Source: Pseudomonas sp. MRSN 12121
Lineage (GTDB): Bacteria > Pseudomonadota > Gammaproteobacteria > Pseudomonadales > Pseudomonadaceae
Assembly: GCF_000931465.1 (NCBI RefSeq)
Contig: NZ_CP010892.1
Span: 2,813,388-2,877,387, forward strand
Reading direction: 5' to 3'
DNA length: 64,000 nucleotides
Positions 46,034-55,432 of the stretch are shown one piece after another; the first letter of the stretch is position 1, and each line of letters begins with the position of its first letter. The notes below the pieces were generated by a model. That model did not search any database. It saw only the letters and a list, made by a program, of their open reading frames with translations, and was not told where the DNA came from. The position numbers were made by a program, and so were the translations under genes.

Positions 46034-47080
46034 TCACAGCCGATCCGCATCGATCACCGCCTGGGCGAACGCCTGCGGATCTTCCTGCGGCAGGTTGTGG
46101 CCGATGCCGCCGTCGATCAGGCGGAACTGGTATTTGCCGGTAAAGTGCCGGGCGTAATCCTCGGGGGTGGGGTGGGGCGCGCCGTTGGCGTCGCCTTCCA
46201 GGGTGATGGTCGGCACCTTGATGGCCGGTGCCGTGGCCAGTTTCTGCTCCAGCGCGGCGTAGCGGCTTTCGCCCTGCACCAGCCCCAGGCGCCAGCGGTA
46301 GTTGAACACGGTGATGTCCACATGGTCGGGGTTGTCCAGAGCCTTGGCGCTGCGCTCGAAGGTGGCGTCGTCGAAGGTCCATTTGGGGGACGCCAGTTGC
46401 CAGATCAATTTGGCGAAGTCGTGGGTGTTCTTGGCGTAGCCGGCGCGGCCGCGATCGGTGGCGAAGTAGAACTGGTACCACCATTGCAACTCGGCCTTGG
46501 GCGGCAGCGGGTTCTGCCCGGCCGCCTGGTTGCCGATCAGGTAGCCGCTGACCGCGACCAGCGCCTTGACCCGTTCCGGCCACAGCGCGGCGACGATATC
46601 CGCCGAGCGCGCCCCCCAGTCATAACCGCCGAGCACCGCCTGCTTGATCTGCAGCGCATCCATGAAGTCGATGACATCACTGGCCAGCGCCGCCGGCTGA
46701 CCGTTGCGCAGGGTATTCGCCGACAGGAAACGCGTATCGCCATAACCCCGCGCATAAGGCATCAACACCCGATACCCCTTGGCCGCCAGCAGCGGCGCGA
46801 CTTCGTCATAACTGTGAATGTCGTACGGCCAGCCGTGCAGCAGGATCACCACCGGGCCATCGGCGGGACCGGTCTCGGCATAGGCCACATTCAACAGCCC
46901 GGCTTCGACGTGTTTCAGCGGGCCGAACGGCGAGGGGGCTGCGTAGGTGGTGCCGGTGCTGTTCGTCTCTGGCTGCACCGCTGTGGCCGTCTGCGCCTGG
47001 GCGGTGCCGAGGAGGCCGAACAGGGCGAGTGCCAGAATTGATGAGCCGATTTTGCCAGTGGTGGGGGTGAGCAGTTTCAT
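46034..47080 (-). CDS. Secreted alpha/beta hydrolase, epoxide hydrolase-like
   Basis: A 348-aa protein. A signal peptide ending AQAQ covers about residues 1-29. The core has ILLHGWPYDIHSYDEVAP (oxyanion region), the nucleophile elbow LGGYDWGARSAD with Asp as nucleophile, and the catalytic histidine in GGIGHNLPQEDP. An aspartate nucleophile followed by WG is typical of epoxide hydrolases and haloacid/haloalkane dehalogenases. GGAGAGACC precedes ATG 47080. The substrate is unknown; the periplasmic location would suit detoxification of small reactive compounds. Confidence 0.83.
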   Translation of the reverse strand: MKLLTPTTGKIGSSILALALFGLLGTAQAQTATAVQPETNSTGTTYAAPSPFGPLKHVEAGLLNVAYAETGPADGPVVILLHGWPYDIHSYDEVAPLLAAKGYRVLMPYARGYGDTRFLSANTLRNGQPAALASDVIDFMDALQIKQAVLGGYDWGARSADIVAALWPERVKALVAVSGYLIGNQAAGQNPLPPKAELQWWYQFYFATDRGRAGYAKNTHDFAKLIWQLASPKWTFDDATFERSAKALDNPDHVDITVFNYRWRLGLVQGESRYAALEQKLATAPAIKVPTITLEGDANGAPHPTPEDYARHFTGKYQFRLIDGGIGHNLPQEDPQAFAQAVIDADRL

Positions 47081-47257
47081 GCGGGTCTCTCCATTGAATG
47101 CACGCGTGGGGTAGGGAATCTGGGGGATCCACTTCAACCGTGGGTGCATTTGAAGGCAGAGACGTATCTGGGATGTGTCGGGTTTTGAGGGGGATGAAAG
47201 GTTATGTTGCGGGACGCCATGCAGACACACTTCGATACATGAGAGCGGTGCCCATGA

Positions 47258-48535
47258 TCACCGGGCGCTGGCGTCGTCTTCGTGCTCGTCCGCAAAGGCC
47301 ATGAACACCTCCAGGTCGAGTACATCCAGTTTTATCTGGGCGATAAACGCGGAGAAGGCCAGGTTGGCGGCGAGCCGACGCAGATCGCAGGCCCAGGCCG
47401 GTAGATGGACGGGGCCCTGGAGCCAGCCGGACTCGAATAGCGGCGCCAGGCGTACGGTATCGGCCAGACTGAGGCGTCCGGCAAACAAATGCCCCACCAG
47501 TTCCGGTCGATTGTCGCGGATCGCGATACGCAGCAGGGTATGGACGCCCAGCAGGCCCGTCAGGTAGGCGGCATCCTTGGTAAACGCCGAACCACCCCGT
47601 AGATCGGCGCCACGGAAGACCCGCTGGGTTGAACGGAAGGACTCCTCTTGCGACTGGCCGGCGGCAAGAAAACCCTCGAATACCTGTATGAAGTCGGCGC
47701 CGTCCAACGCTTGCTGGACCGCCAGCACGCGCAGGGCCAGGCGCCGCAAGCGGCTGATATCCATGCTGCCAGTGAAGAGTTCGGCCAGGGTGGCAATGCC
47801 TTCCTGGGTTTGAGTCGTGCGTGGCGCTCCCAGGCCCAGGCTTTTGAGGTTGGGCTGGAGCGCGCCATTTTGCGCGGTAGCGACGTGCACGAAGGCCTCG
47901 TGTTGCAACAACTGATTTTTATCCAGTTCAGAGAACAGGGCGCCGGCACGCAGGCGTATACGGCTTGCCCCGGCAATCGCCTTGGCCGCCAGGGTCGGAT
48001 CGAGCACGACCGTGACCCGGCCCTCGCCGAAGAAACGGTCCAGTTCCGGCTGCATCCAAGCGGCGAACGCCTCGGCCGGGATCTCCGCCTGAGTCGGTGG
48101 AATACGGGCTCCCCCCAGCAAGGCGTCGGTGGTCGTGAGAAAGAACCGGGCCGCGTCCAGCATGCTGAGTTTCTGGTTCGAATAATAGAAATCCGGGCGT
48201 CGGTACAACGCGGATGAATAGTCAGTAAAGGCGGGAGTGCCAATCGCCCCCAGCAGGCGTCCGGCCGTGGCATAGCTACGCGCGGTCATGGCCAGATAGT
48301 TCCCGGCGGGATGCCCCAGATCGCAACGCCCGATAAAGGCCTCCAGAGCGGCGATATCGGCGCTGTGATCGCGGGGGCGCAATTGGACGCTGGGCAATTG
48401 CGCTTTCCCGTCACGCCAATGCGCCAGGAAAACTTCCTCGACCCCATCCGGCCAGGACAGGGCATCCAGTACGCGGATCTTGCGAGCCAGACCCGGTAGC
48501 GCGGCATCGAGTTCGGAGAGAGGGGCGCTGCTCAT
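47258..48535 (-). CDS. DUF1704 / QEGLA-motif protein, metallopeptidase-like
   Basis: A 425-aa protein of the family annotated as flavohemoglobin expression-modulating QEGLA-motif protein. It has QHEAFVHVAT with a HExxxH zinc motif at residues 212-217 and the family motif TQEGIATLAEL (Glu245) about 30 residues later, a third zinc ligand candidate. The same pattern is used by eukaryotic tubulin tyrosine carboxypeptidases (MATCAP), so a peptidase role is plausible; the bacterial substrate is unknown. AAGGGTG precedes the ATG. A 29-bp segment of this gene (48238-48266) recurs with two changes at 54070. Confidence 0.82.
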   Translation of the reverse strand: MSSAPLSELDAALPGLARKIRVLDALSWPDGVEEVFLAHWRDGKAQLPSVQLRPRDHSADIAALEAFIGRCDLGHPAGNYLAMTARSYATAGRLLGAIGTPAFTDYSSALYRRPDFYYSNQKLSMLDAARFFLTTTDALLGGARIPPTQAEIPAEAFAAWMQPELDRFFGEGRVTVVLDPTLAAKAIAGASRIRLRAGALFSELDKNQLLQHEAFVHVATAQNGALQPNLKSLGLGAPRTTQTQEGIATLAELFTGSMDISRLRRLALRVLAVQQALDGADFIQVFEGFLAAGQSQEESFRSTQRVFRGADLRGGSAFTKDAAYLTGLLGVHTLLRIAIRDNRPELVGHLFAGRLSLADTVRLAPLFESGWLQGPVHLPAWACDLRRLAANLAFSAFIAQIKLDVLDLEVFMAFADEHEDDASAR

Positions 48536-48858
48536 GGAGTCACCCTTGGAAGGCGAGGTTTACTGGGAAAAGCTTAGCTGTTCCGATGCGTTGCGTTGTA
48601 ACTGAGCAAGGGGGCTTTTCCGTTATTCAGAAGCGACTGAGCCTGGCCGTTTTCTGCTTTCTGTGTATGTTGGTTATCGACCCAGAAAGGCCCTTAGCGA
48701 TAGGTAGCTATCGGCCAGAAGCGGTCGGTCACGTGAGTAAGTTTCGCAGTCTGCAGAAAACTCACTGGGGATGGTAGAGCCATGCCGGACACGTGGAACG
48801 GCAGAGCAAGCCGTGGCATATTCCCCCATATTCCTTCAGTACGCAGCGCGGTCTACGA
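48536..48858. other. 323-base gap before the NACHT gene
   Basis: The GC content begins to drop here. No gene is supported; a frame from 48586 lacks a ribosome site and family resemblance. The segment should hold the promoter of the large downstream gene, but I cannot point to clear -35 and -10 elements. Confidence 0.45.
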
Positions 48859-51800
48859 ATGGCTATCCTGAGAACCGACATCGAAAGGGCACTCGATGAG
48901 TTCGCCTCCCAGGAGGAGGGGATGCGTTTTCAGGGGCTGGCAATTGTGCTGGGCAAGAAACTCTGGCCTGAGCTCATCGCCCGCCAGCGGAAGAAGGATT
49001 TCGGTCTCGATGCATACGCGCCTGCAAGTCTGACACCGGATAGCATTGGCAAGGGGCTCGCTGCTTCAATCACTCCAACACTAAAAAAGATTTCCGACGA
49101 CGCTGAAACTGCCAAGAAGAACTTCCATGACCTCGGCAAGCTCCTCTTCGTAACGCCCGCCAAAGTTGGCAACGCCGACCGAAAGCGGTGGGAAGAGGTA
49201 ATTCAGAAAGACCACGGCGTCGAACTTCACATAATAGAACGCGAAGAGATCATCACGCAGATGATGATGCCGGAGAACGCCTCGCTCCGTGCAAGCTTCC
49301 TCCACCTCGAAACCAATGTTGAACCGCTGCTCGCTGAGCTCATTGAAAGAACAAGACGCGCGTCCGATGCTGTCACACGGACTTGGGCAGCCAAAACAAA
49401 AGGGCATCCGCTCATCGATTTGAAAGCCGTGCGGCTTGATTCGAACGGCTCGGATTCTGCCGACGTGATGTCGCTGGAACAAATCGATCTGGCGCTATTG
49501 CAAAGCAGCCGTATTGTCGTCGAAGGGCCAGCCGGCCGCGGAAAAACCACGACACTAATACAGCTCGCGCAACGCGTACATACCGTCGGCACCCCGCTGA
49601 TCGTGGAACTTCCAGCGTGGACGACCTCGCGCCAGGGAATTCTTGAGTACATTACAGGTATGCCCGCGTTCCAGGCAGAAAGCCTCACGGCCGCCGACCT
49701 CGCGCGCGTGCAGCAAACGGAACCTTTCTTGTTTCTGTTGAACGGCTGGAACGAAATTGCAGATTCGAATTCCTTGCAGGCGAACCATGCGCTCCGGGAG
49801 CTCGAACGGGATTTTCCAAGCGCGGGCATCATTGTCGCAACCCGTACGTACCATTTAACACCACCACTGCCCGGCGCTATAAGACTCCGATTACTGCGCC
49901 TGCAACCTACGCAGCGGGACGCTTATCTAGCAGCCCGCCTTGGCGCGAAAGATGCAGAGCTTTGTGCTCGCATCGATGCTGACTCGTCACTCGAAGAACT
50001 GACCCGCACACCATTCATCCTCTCGGAAGTCGCTTCACTGTTCGAAGCTGACGTCGCAATACCTTCCACGAAAGTCGGAATCCTAGACCAAGTTCTCCGC
50101 TTGCAAGAACGACGTGACGAACACAGAAACGCACTACAGGCAGCACCAATTTTCGGCCTGCAAAAGAACTACCTGAAGGCCATCGCAACCGAAATGACAC
50201 GCCGCGGCGCGGTGACCTTACCCGAGGCTGCAGCCCGCACTGTCGTTGCTACCGTTGTACGAGAGCTTGTGAATAGTGGCCAGATCGATTCAGTGGGAGC
50301 ACCAACGATCCTCGCGATGCTCACAGCACACCACGTCCTCGAGCGCGTGGACTACCCACAAACAGCGTTTCAATTCGAGCATCAGCAGCTTCAGGAGTAC
50401 TACGCTACGCTCGACGTTACTGCGTTACTTCTCGACCTGCGGTGCGATGATGAGGGCGCGATCCGCTGCTTTATGGCCGACTACGTGAACGAACCGGCAT
50501 GGGACGAACCCCTGCGCATGATCGCCGAGACATTTGCAGAACAGACCGGCGACACCGAAGCTGACAGGAAAAAGATCTGCGCTGGCAGGCAGTTGGTGGA
50601 GATGGCACTCGCCGTCGACCCCGTATTCGCCTCCGAGCTTGCGCAGCTTTCCGGTACGGCCGTCTGGAGTGAAGTTCGCTCATCCGTCGGCGAGCGTCTT
50701 CGCGCGCTCTACACGATCGGCGACGGCAGTTTTGTGCAGTATGCCACTGCCGCGATGCTCGCTACCGGAGCAGACGACTTTGGCGATCTCATCGTGCCGC
50801 TTCTATCTGGACAAGACCAACAGACGCGGCTTCGTACGTACCGGCTCTGGCCCGACATCCATGTCTCCTCGTTAGGACCGAACTGGCAAGAGCAGTTGCG
50901 CAGTTGGAGCGACGAGGTACGCGCGGATTTCGTCTCCGAGCTGCTACATCATCGTATGGACGACGAGATCGTCGCCTTCGCTGCCGAGGATAAAAGCGTC
51001 GCGGTGAAGAAGGCTGCTATTTCAGGCCTTATGTGGACAGCGTCTGACGGCGCACTTACCCGCGTCCTTGAGTCGATGGATGAGCAGACATTCGAGGAAG
51101 TCTCGCACCAAAACGCCGATCGCATGCCCGCGGCTCTCAGGCCCAAAACCATCGTGGCAATGAGAAAGTTCATCCAGAACATCACGGATCATCTCGCCCG
51201 CCTGCGAACCGCGCTTGAGTTGATCAATTTTGGCGAGACAGACATGGATGGCGTCATCAAGGATGCACTGGCGGCGCTGTCCGGCAGCGATTTGCGCAAT
51301 CTGGGTCCGCACTACATTCAGCCGGCGCTCGAACATCTGCGCAAAGCCGACCCCGACTGGGTGAGCGAGTGGGTGGCCGTCCAGATCGCTGAAGGCGTTC
51401 TCTACCAGTACGAGAATTGGTTGCCGTTTGTAACCGTCACTCCCGACAGCCTTGTCGAGAAATACCTGCAACACCTCGAATCCGAAGATCTTAAGAACGG
51501 GCGCTTCGGAGGTATGACTTCCATCATCGCCGCATGTGCAGATGCCGCCCTTGCGCAGCGTGTGTTTACAAAACTGCGCGAACTGCGGCGCAAGGTAGAT
51601 GGAGAGCCTGGCGTACGGCACGAGCTCGAGTGGCAGATAATGCGCCAACTAGAAACCGTATTTCGCCGCCTCCCCGACAACATCGCTGCGGCAGGCATTC
51701 TCTCGTCCGTCACGACCGCCGATTCGCTCGACATCAAAGTCGCCGCTGGCCTACTGAGCAGGGTCGCAAGATCGAATGAGGAACCGCTCCGCATCACGGA

Positions 51801-53364
51801 CGATGACCTTAAAGCACGCCTTTGCACCTACCTGAAACACAGTGTTGATGTCGTCCTGCGCCAAGACGATTTCAATGGTGAGGAGAAAGCCAACCTGGCC
51901 TCGTCGATTGCCCAAGCCGGCAAGCCTGGAGATATGGCGGATCTGGTGAGGCTTATTCACGCCGACATTGAGCGCGTACGTCGCGGCCGGACCGCGAGTG
52001 CAGGCGGCGACCGCGGCCCACTCGGCAATGGTGCAACTATGAGCTACGCAGGATGGCATATCACCGCAATCATGCATCTCGACGCAGTCGGTGCCGATCA
52101 GGTGCTCACTGATCTGCTTGCCGAGCCGGAATACCGCTCCGAAGCCGCCGCTGCGATGGCACGCGATTTCATTCCAAAAGCGAAGCCTTTCTTCGACCAA
52201 ACGTTCCGCTACGACTTGATTTGGGCCGCACGCGAAGGTCGCAATGTGCCACCCGGCGACGACCAGCGACGCACACGATTCGTCTCAGCACTCAATGCCG
52301 AAATCAAACGCTTGCGAGAGCGGAATCAAGACGGAAAACCCATTGCAAGTCTAAAAGATCTAGCAAAGGCGCTTGCGGCAATTGACGGCCGCGGTTCTGC
52401 GTCAGATGTGCTCGAAGTGATTGCTATACCGGGCCAATGGGACCAATACACCTGCCTCGACATCGCCGAGCGCCTGTTGATGGCGGGTGTCGTCTTGCCT
52501 GCTACCACCGCGTTCGCTCTCCTCGATTCCATGGTCGAGCGTACAGAGAAATGGATGCAAGACTCAGATAAGTACCTTCTGCGCCGCGTCCTGGCGCTTT
52601 GTCCGTTCGTCGACGACCCAGCTTCTGGGATCGCCAAGATGCGAGACGTACTCGGTAAACGGAAATTTCGGGGGTATGAGTTGCGAGAACTTATCACCGC
52701 TCTTGGTGAGAGCCGATCGGATGTTGTCGTTGATCTTCTGTATGAACTCGCGTCTGAATTATCGACGTTCGAGCAGTGCGAAGACAAATTCATCAATGCT
52801 TTTGCGGTACTCGATACACCGCGCGCGCGCGAGCTGCTTCTGGGATTTGTTGATCCGGATATTCGCGGCATCGAGCTGACACGCCCTCACCATGAAGAGG
52901 TACTCGTTGCGCGGCTTGCAGATCTGGCCCAGCGTAATCCCCAGATAGCGGCGCGGCTGCGAAGTTTGTGCGAGCGCGATTTACCGCAACGCAAGCGGTA
53001 CGTTCTTTCGAAGGTAATGAGTTGGCTCGGAACGCCCGAAGCACTTGCCGCAAATATGAACCTGATCGACGACGCTAAGCCCTCACGCGTTCCGGATGGC
53101 ATTTGGGATCAACTCGAAAGTGCCTTCGTCGAGCAACGACCCTATGGGCACAATTCCAACGTTTTCACGCAGCACGCACGCGCTGCAAATGAACTGCGCG
53201 TCCTGCTGTTCAGAATGGCGGTTGAGGACGAGAAGCGACGGAAGTCTGCCTTTATGCTTCTCGGCCAAATCGAAAAATGGCGCGTTGAGTATGGCAGGCC
53301 GTTGGACGAGCCGCGTCACCCCGATCTCGCATCTGGGCAATCTTGGCCGCCGGTAGATCTTTGA
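48859..53364 (+). CDS. NACHT-type STAND NTPase with restriction-endonuclease-like N-terminus, probable anti-phage protein
   Basis: A 1501-aa protein. Residues 1 to about 140 look like a PD-(D/E)XK nuclease-type domain: EEGMRFQGLAIVLGKKLWPEL, KKDFGLDAY with Asp47/Asp51, SITPTLKKI with Lys76/77, and KLLFVTP. The NTPase has Walker A GPAGRGKTTT (223-232), the Walker B region FLFLLNGWNEI (290-300) and a VATRT sensor near 326-330, which is the NACHT order. The Walker B acidic residue appears as Asn-Glu rather than Asp-Glu. From about 550 to the end it is a long all-helical repeat region, the usual place for ligand sensing. Such proteins oligomerise on a phage trigger and kill or degrade DNA. GC content and codon use differ from neighbours, indicating transfer. 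ATG 48859 fits the conserved N-terminus; GTG 48793 is possible. Confidence 0.8.
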   Translation: MAILRTDIERALDEFASQEEGMRFQGLAIVLGKKLWPELIARQRKKDFGLDAYAPASLTPDSIGKGLAASITPTLKKISDDAETAKKNFHDLGKLLFVTPAKVGNADRKRWEEVIQKDHGVELHIIEREEIITQMMMPENASLRASFLHLETNVEPLLAELIERTRRASDAVTRTWAAKTKGHPLIDLKAVRLDSNGSDSADVMSLEQIDLALLQSSRIVVEGPAGRGKTTTLIQLAQRVHTVGTPLIVELPAWTTSRQGILEYITGMPAFQAESLTAADLARVQQTEPFLFLLNGWNEIADSNSLQANHALRELERDFPSAGIIVATRTYHLTPPLPGAIRLRLLRLQPTQRDAYLAARLGAKDAELCARIDADSSLEELTRTPFILSEVASLFEADVAIPSTKVGILDQVLRLQERRDEHRNALQAAPIFGLQKNYLKAIATEMTRRGAVTLPEAAARTVVATVVRELVNSGQIDSVGAPTILAMLTAHHVLERVDYPQTAFQFEHQQLQEYYATLDVTALLLDLRCDDEGAIRCFMADYVNEPAWDEPLRMIAETFAEQTGDTEADRKKICAGRQLVEMALAVDPVFASELAQLSGTAVWSEVRSSVGERLRALYTIGDGSFVQYATAAMLATGADDFGDLIVPLLSGQDQQTRLRTYRLWPDIHVSSLGPNWQEQLRSWSDEVRADFVSELLHHRMDDEIVAFAAEDKSVAVKKAAISGLMWTASDGALTRVLESMDEQTFEEVSHQNADRMPAALRPKTIVAMRKFIQNITDHLARLRTALELINFGETDMDGVIKDALAALSGSDLRNLGPHYIQPALEHLRKADPDWVSEWVAVQIAEGVLYQYENWLPFVTVTPDSLVEKYLQHLESEDLKNGRFGGMTSIIAACADAALAQRVFTKLRELRRKVDGEPGVRHELEWQIMRQLETVFRRLPDNIAAAGILSSVTTADSLDIKVAAGLLSRVARSNEEPLRITDDDLKARLCTYLKHSVDVVLRQDDFNGEEKANLASSIAQAGKPGDMADLVRLIHADIERVRRGRTASAGGDRGPLGNGATMSYAGWHITAIMHLDAVGADQVLTDLLAEPEYRSEAAAAMARDFIPKAKPFFDQTFRYDLIWAAREGRNVPPGDDQRRTRFVSALNAEIKRLRERNQDGKPIASLKDLAKALAAIDGRGSASDVLEVIAIPGQWDQYTCLDIAERLLMAGVVLPATTAFALLDSMVERTEKWMQDSDKYLLRRVLALCPFVDDPASGIAKMRDVLGKRKFRGYELRELITALGESRSDVVVDLLYELASELSTFEQCEDKFINAFAVLDTPRARELLLGFVDPDIRGIELTRPHHEEVLVARLADLAQRNPQIAARLRSLCERDLPQRKRYVLSKVMSWLGTPEALAANMNLIDDAKPSRVPDGIWDQLESAFVEQRPYGHNSNVFTQHARAANELRVLLFRMAVEDEKRRKSAFMLLGQIEKWRVEYGRPLDEPRHPDLASGQSWPPVDL

Positions 53365-53663
53365 TTGTATTGTGAGCTAAAAGGGCAGTCCTCGTTGCTC
53401 GCACCGACCCCGGTAGAGCATCAAATTTATCATTGACTACCACAGCGCTAGACGAAATGCCCGACTAGTTCAGGTTAGAGGGAGATTCAGACATCCAACG
53501 GGAGACAGACATGAACTATCGCTGTGGGTAGTTAGCCGTCCTAGGACGAGAGTCCGCTTTTGGCTGTGGATTCAGCCAGTCGCGACATTCCGTTTTACCC
53601 AGACAATAAAGCAATGCCCAACTCCGATATGATCGTCGCTTTGACCCACCGAGTAGGCGCGAA
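53365..53663. other. Low-GC spacer after the NACHT gene
   Basis: About 300 bases with no supported gene. The composition matches the island rather than the Pseudomonas backbone. Confidence 0.45.
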
Positions 53664-54068
53664 ATGACAGGTTTTTCAAACTTGATCTGGCAGTGGTACG
53701 GCGCCGAAGAGCATGAGCGGATTGCTGCAATCTCTAAGGCCATCCCTGCACTTGAGTTTCTCGCAATGGATGCAGAGCTACAGCAACTTACCATTCCGGA
53801 TTGCCCAGCGTGCGAGGTGTGGTCCTCAAAAATGCTCCCCATTCATGCCACTGTCGAGGCCTGCGGCGCTGTTTTGCCCGATGACGTTAGTTCACTTCTG
53901 GGACGCGTCTGGGGACTGTGCCAGTCGTTAAACGATCTTGAGTTGCCTTGCCATGACCGGACGATTTTTGAGTTCGAGCAGTGGCAACCCTTGCGAGAGG
54001 CTGCCAGGCAGGTGCTTATCGCGATGGAGGCGGCGGCAATTGAACCGTTCCTCTCAGACCTATCATAA
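53664..54068 (+). CDS. Hypothetical protein, 134 aa, island orphan
   Basis: I do not recognise this protein. It is soluble, mostly helical and acidic, starting MTGFSNLIWQWYGAEEHERI and containing IPDCPACEVWSSKM and LELPCHDRTIFEFEQWQPL. There is no signal peptide or membrane segment and no catalytic motif. The ATG lacks a good ribosome site. It follows the NACHT gene by 299 bases on the same strand and shares its lower GC, so the two probably arrived together. A regulatory or unrelated cargo role cannot be decided. Confidence 0.55.
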   Translation: MTGFSNLIWQWYGAEEHERIAAISKAIPALEFLAMDAELQQLTIPDCPACEVWSSKMLPIHATVEACGAVLPDDVSSLLGRVWGLCQSLNDLELPCHDRTIFEFEQWQPLREAARQVLIAMEAAAIEPFLSDLS

Positions 54069-54394
54069 GTACCAATCGCCCCCAGCATGCGTCCGGCCCG
54101 GGCAGATAACGATGACAACTTTGTCGTCGCCTACCTGGGCCTGTCCCGTCCCGGCTCCGGGTCCGTCACCCGCGGATCGGACTTGCGCCCGGCCCTGGCA
54201 AGCCGGGACGACGCGTCGAGCGAGCAATCAGGTCTGCACCTCGCCAGGGAACGCCGGCAGCCCGTACGTCAACCCAAGTTCCAAGACCGGTTACAAGGGC
54301 TATACCTATCAGAACAAAAGGCGGGTCACCCCAGAATAGCCCCTCCAAAGACAGCTCCCAGGCCTAATCGGCGCCTGTAGCGCAGAGCGATGTG
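54069..54394. other. Scar region right of the island
   Basis: Begins with a 29-bp relic of the DUF1704 gene (54070-54098). After it, GC rises again. A frame ending near 54339 gives NAGSPYVNPSSKTGYKGYTY, which reads like the end of a real protein but has no recognisable start. It is probably a gene remnant. Confidence 0.45.
54070..54098. repeat. 29-bp direct repeat of a DUF1704 gene segment
   Basis: The sequence from CCAATCGCCCCCAGCATGCG to GTCCGGCC matches 48238-48266, inside the intact DUF1704 gene, at 27 of 29 positions and in the same orientation. The two copies bracket the low-GC island. Confidence 0.75.
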
Positions 54395-55201
54395 ATGAGT
54401 TCCAGAGCATGGCGATGGGCTCGCAAGAGCCTTCTAGGTTGCATCGAGCTGGCCTTGCTGGTCGCGCCACTGTGCGCCAGCGCCATGTTCAAGTGCCAAG
54501 CCAGGGACGGAGCCATCAGCTACACCAGCCATACCATTGCCAGCGCCCGCTGCACTCGCCTGAATGGCAGGGCGGACGCCGCTGTCGGCGCCAAGGCATT
54601 GGCCCGGCCACGACCTGTGCGAAAGAACGACTCAGGCGCGGTACGGATTCTGGTGTACACCTTCATTCACAAGGGTATTCGTCAATATGTGAGCCGGCGC
54701 CCCGTCGGGATTTCCGAGCGGGTCGATGTCCTTGAGATCTATTTCATCAAGGGCTGCTATCTGTGCAGGGCGCCAAAGGACTTCAAGGTCGCTTCACTGC
54801 GCCTGGACACTCATTCCTATCGGCGGGAGATCGAAGCCGCTTCGGATCATTATGGTGTCGACAGGGCGCTGGTCCGCGCCGTGATACATGCCGAATCGGC
54901 GTTTCGCCCCAATGCTGTTTCCGAAGCCGGCGCCCAGGGGCTGATGCAGTTGATGCCCGCCACCGCCGTGCGCTTCGCCGTGGACGATCCGTTCGACGCA
55001 CGACAGAACATTCGTGGCGGCGTGCGCTACCTGGCCTGGCTGCTCAAGCGCTTCAACGGCAACCAGATGCTGGCGTTGGCCGGTTACAACGCCGGAGAAG
55101 CGTCCGTGGTCGAGTACAACGGGGTGCCTCCCTACGCCGAGACGCAATCCTACGTCACCCTCGTGCAGTCCTTGACCGAACGCTATCGCAACCTTCGCTA
55201 G
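54395..55201 (+). CDS. Lytic transglycosylase (SLT family) with DUF4124-like N-terminus
   Basis: A 268-aa secreted protein. A signal peptide ends around CASA (about residue 30), followed by a short MFKCQARDGAISYTSH segment like DUF4124. The C-terminal SLT domain (about 148-262) has AVIHAESAFRPNAVSEAGAQ with the catalytic Glu, GLMQLMPATA and LALAGYNAGEASV. It would cleave peptidoglycan glycan strands to 1,6-anhydro products in the periplasm. ATG 54395 directly follows a GTG that could also serve. Its end overlaps a possible small gene on the other strand. Confidence 0.87.
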   Translation: MSSRAWRWARKSLLGCIELALLVAPLCASAMFKCQARDGAISYTSHTIASARCTRLNGRADAAVGAKALARPRPVRKNDSGAVRILVYTFIHKGIRQYVSRRPVGISERVDVLEIYFIKGCYLCRAPKDFKVASLRLDTHSYRREIEAASDHYGVDRALVRAVIHAESAFRPNAVSEAGAQGLMQLMPATAVRFAVDDPFDARQNIRGGVRYLAWLLKRFNGNQMLALAGYNAGEASVVEYNGVPPYAETQSYVTLVQSLTERYRNLR

Positions 55202-55283
55202 TACCGTAGGGCGCATAACCCGGAACAAGTGCGACGGACGTCGACAAGGTCAACAACAGAGCGCCGAAAGTCATTTTCAACAT
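55155..55283 (-). CDS. Possible small secreted peptide, 42 aa
   Basis: A frame starting MLKMTFGALLLTLSTSVALV has AAGGA 7 bases before the ATG and a good signal-peptide-like start, but the rest (PGYAPYGTSEGCDSVRSRTA) runs into and overlaps the transglycosylase gene by 47 bases on the opposite strand. It may be real with a shortened or frameshifted tail, or only a relic. Confidence 0.35.
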   Translation of the reverse strand: MLKMTFGALLLTLSTSVALVPGYAPYGTSEGCDSVRSRTARG

Positions 55284-55432
55284 CGTTTCTTCCTTGAAAG
55301 AGAGGGTTATCGCGACCCAAGACGCGCCGTCTGGTACTTCCATCTTTGTGCGGAGTCGAGGTTAATGTGGCTGTCAATGAGCTTGGATATTAAAGCCTGC
55401 ATTCGGATCACGCCGCTATTAACATCAGCCTG

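Noticed and set aside
48586..48777. A 63-codon plus-strand frame before the NACHT gene
   Set aside because: It begins within 50 bases of the divergent DUF1704 start, has no ribosome site and no recognisable protein features; its hydrophobic stretch may be chance.
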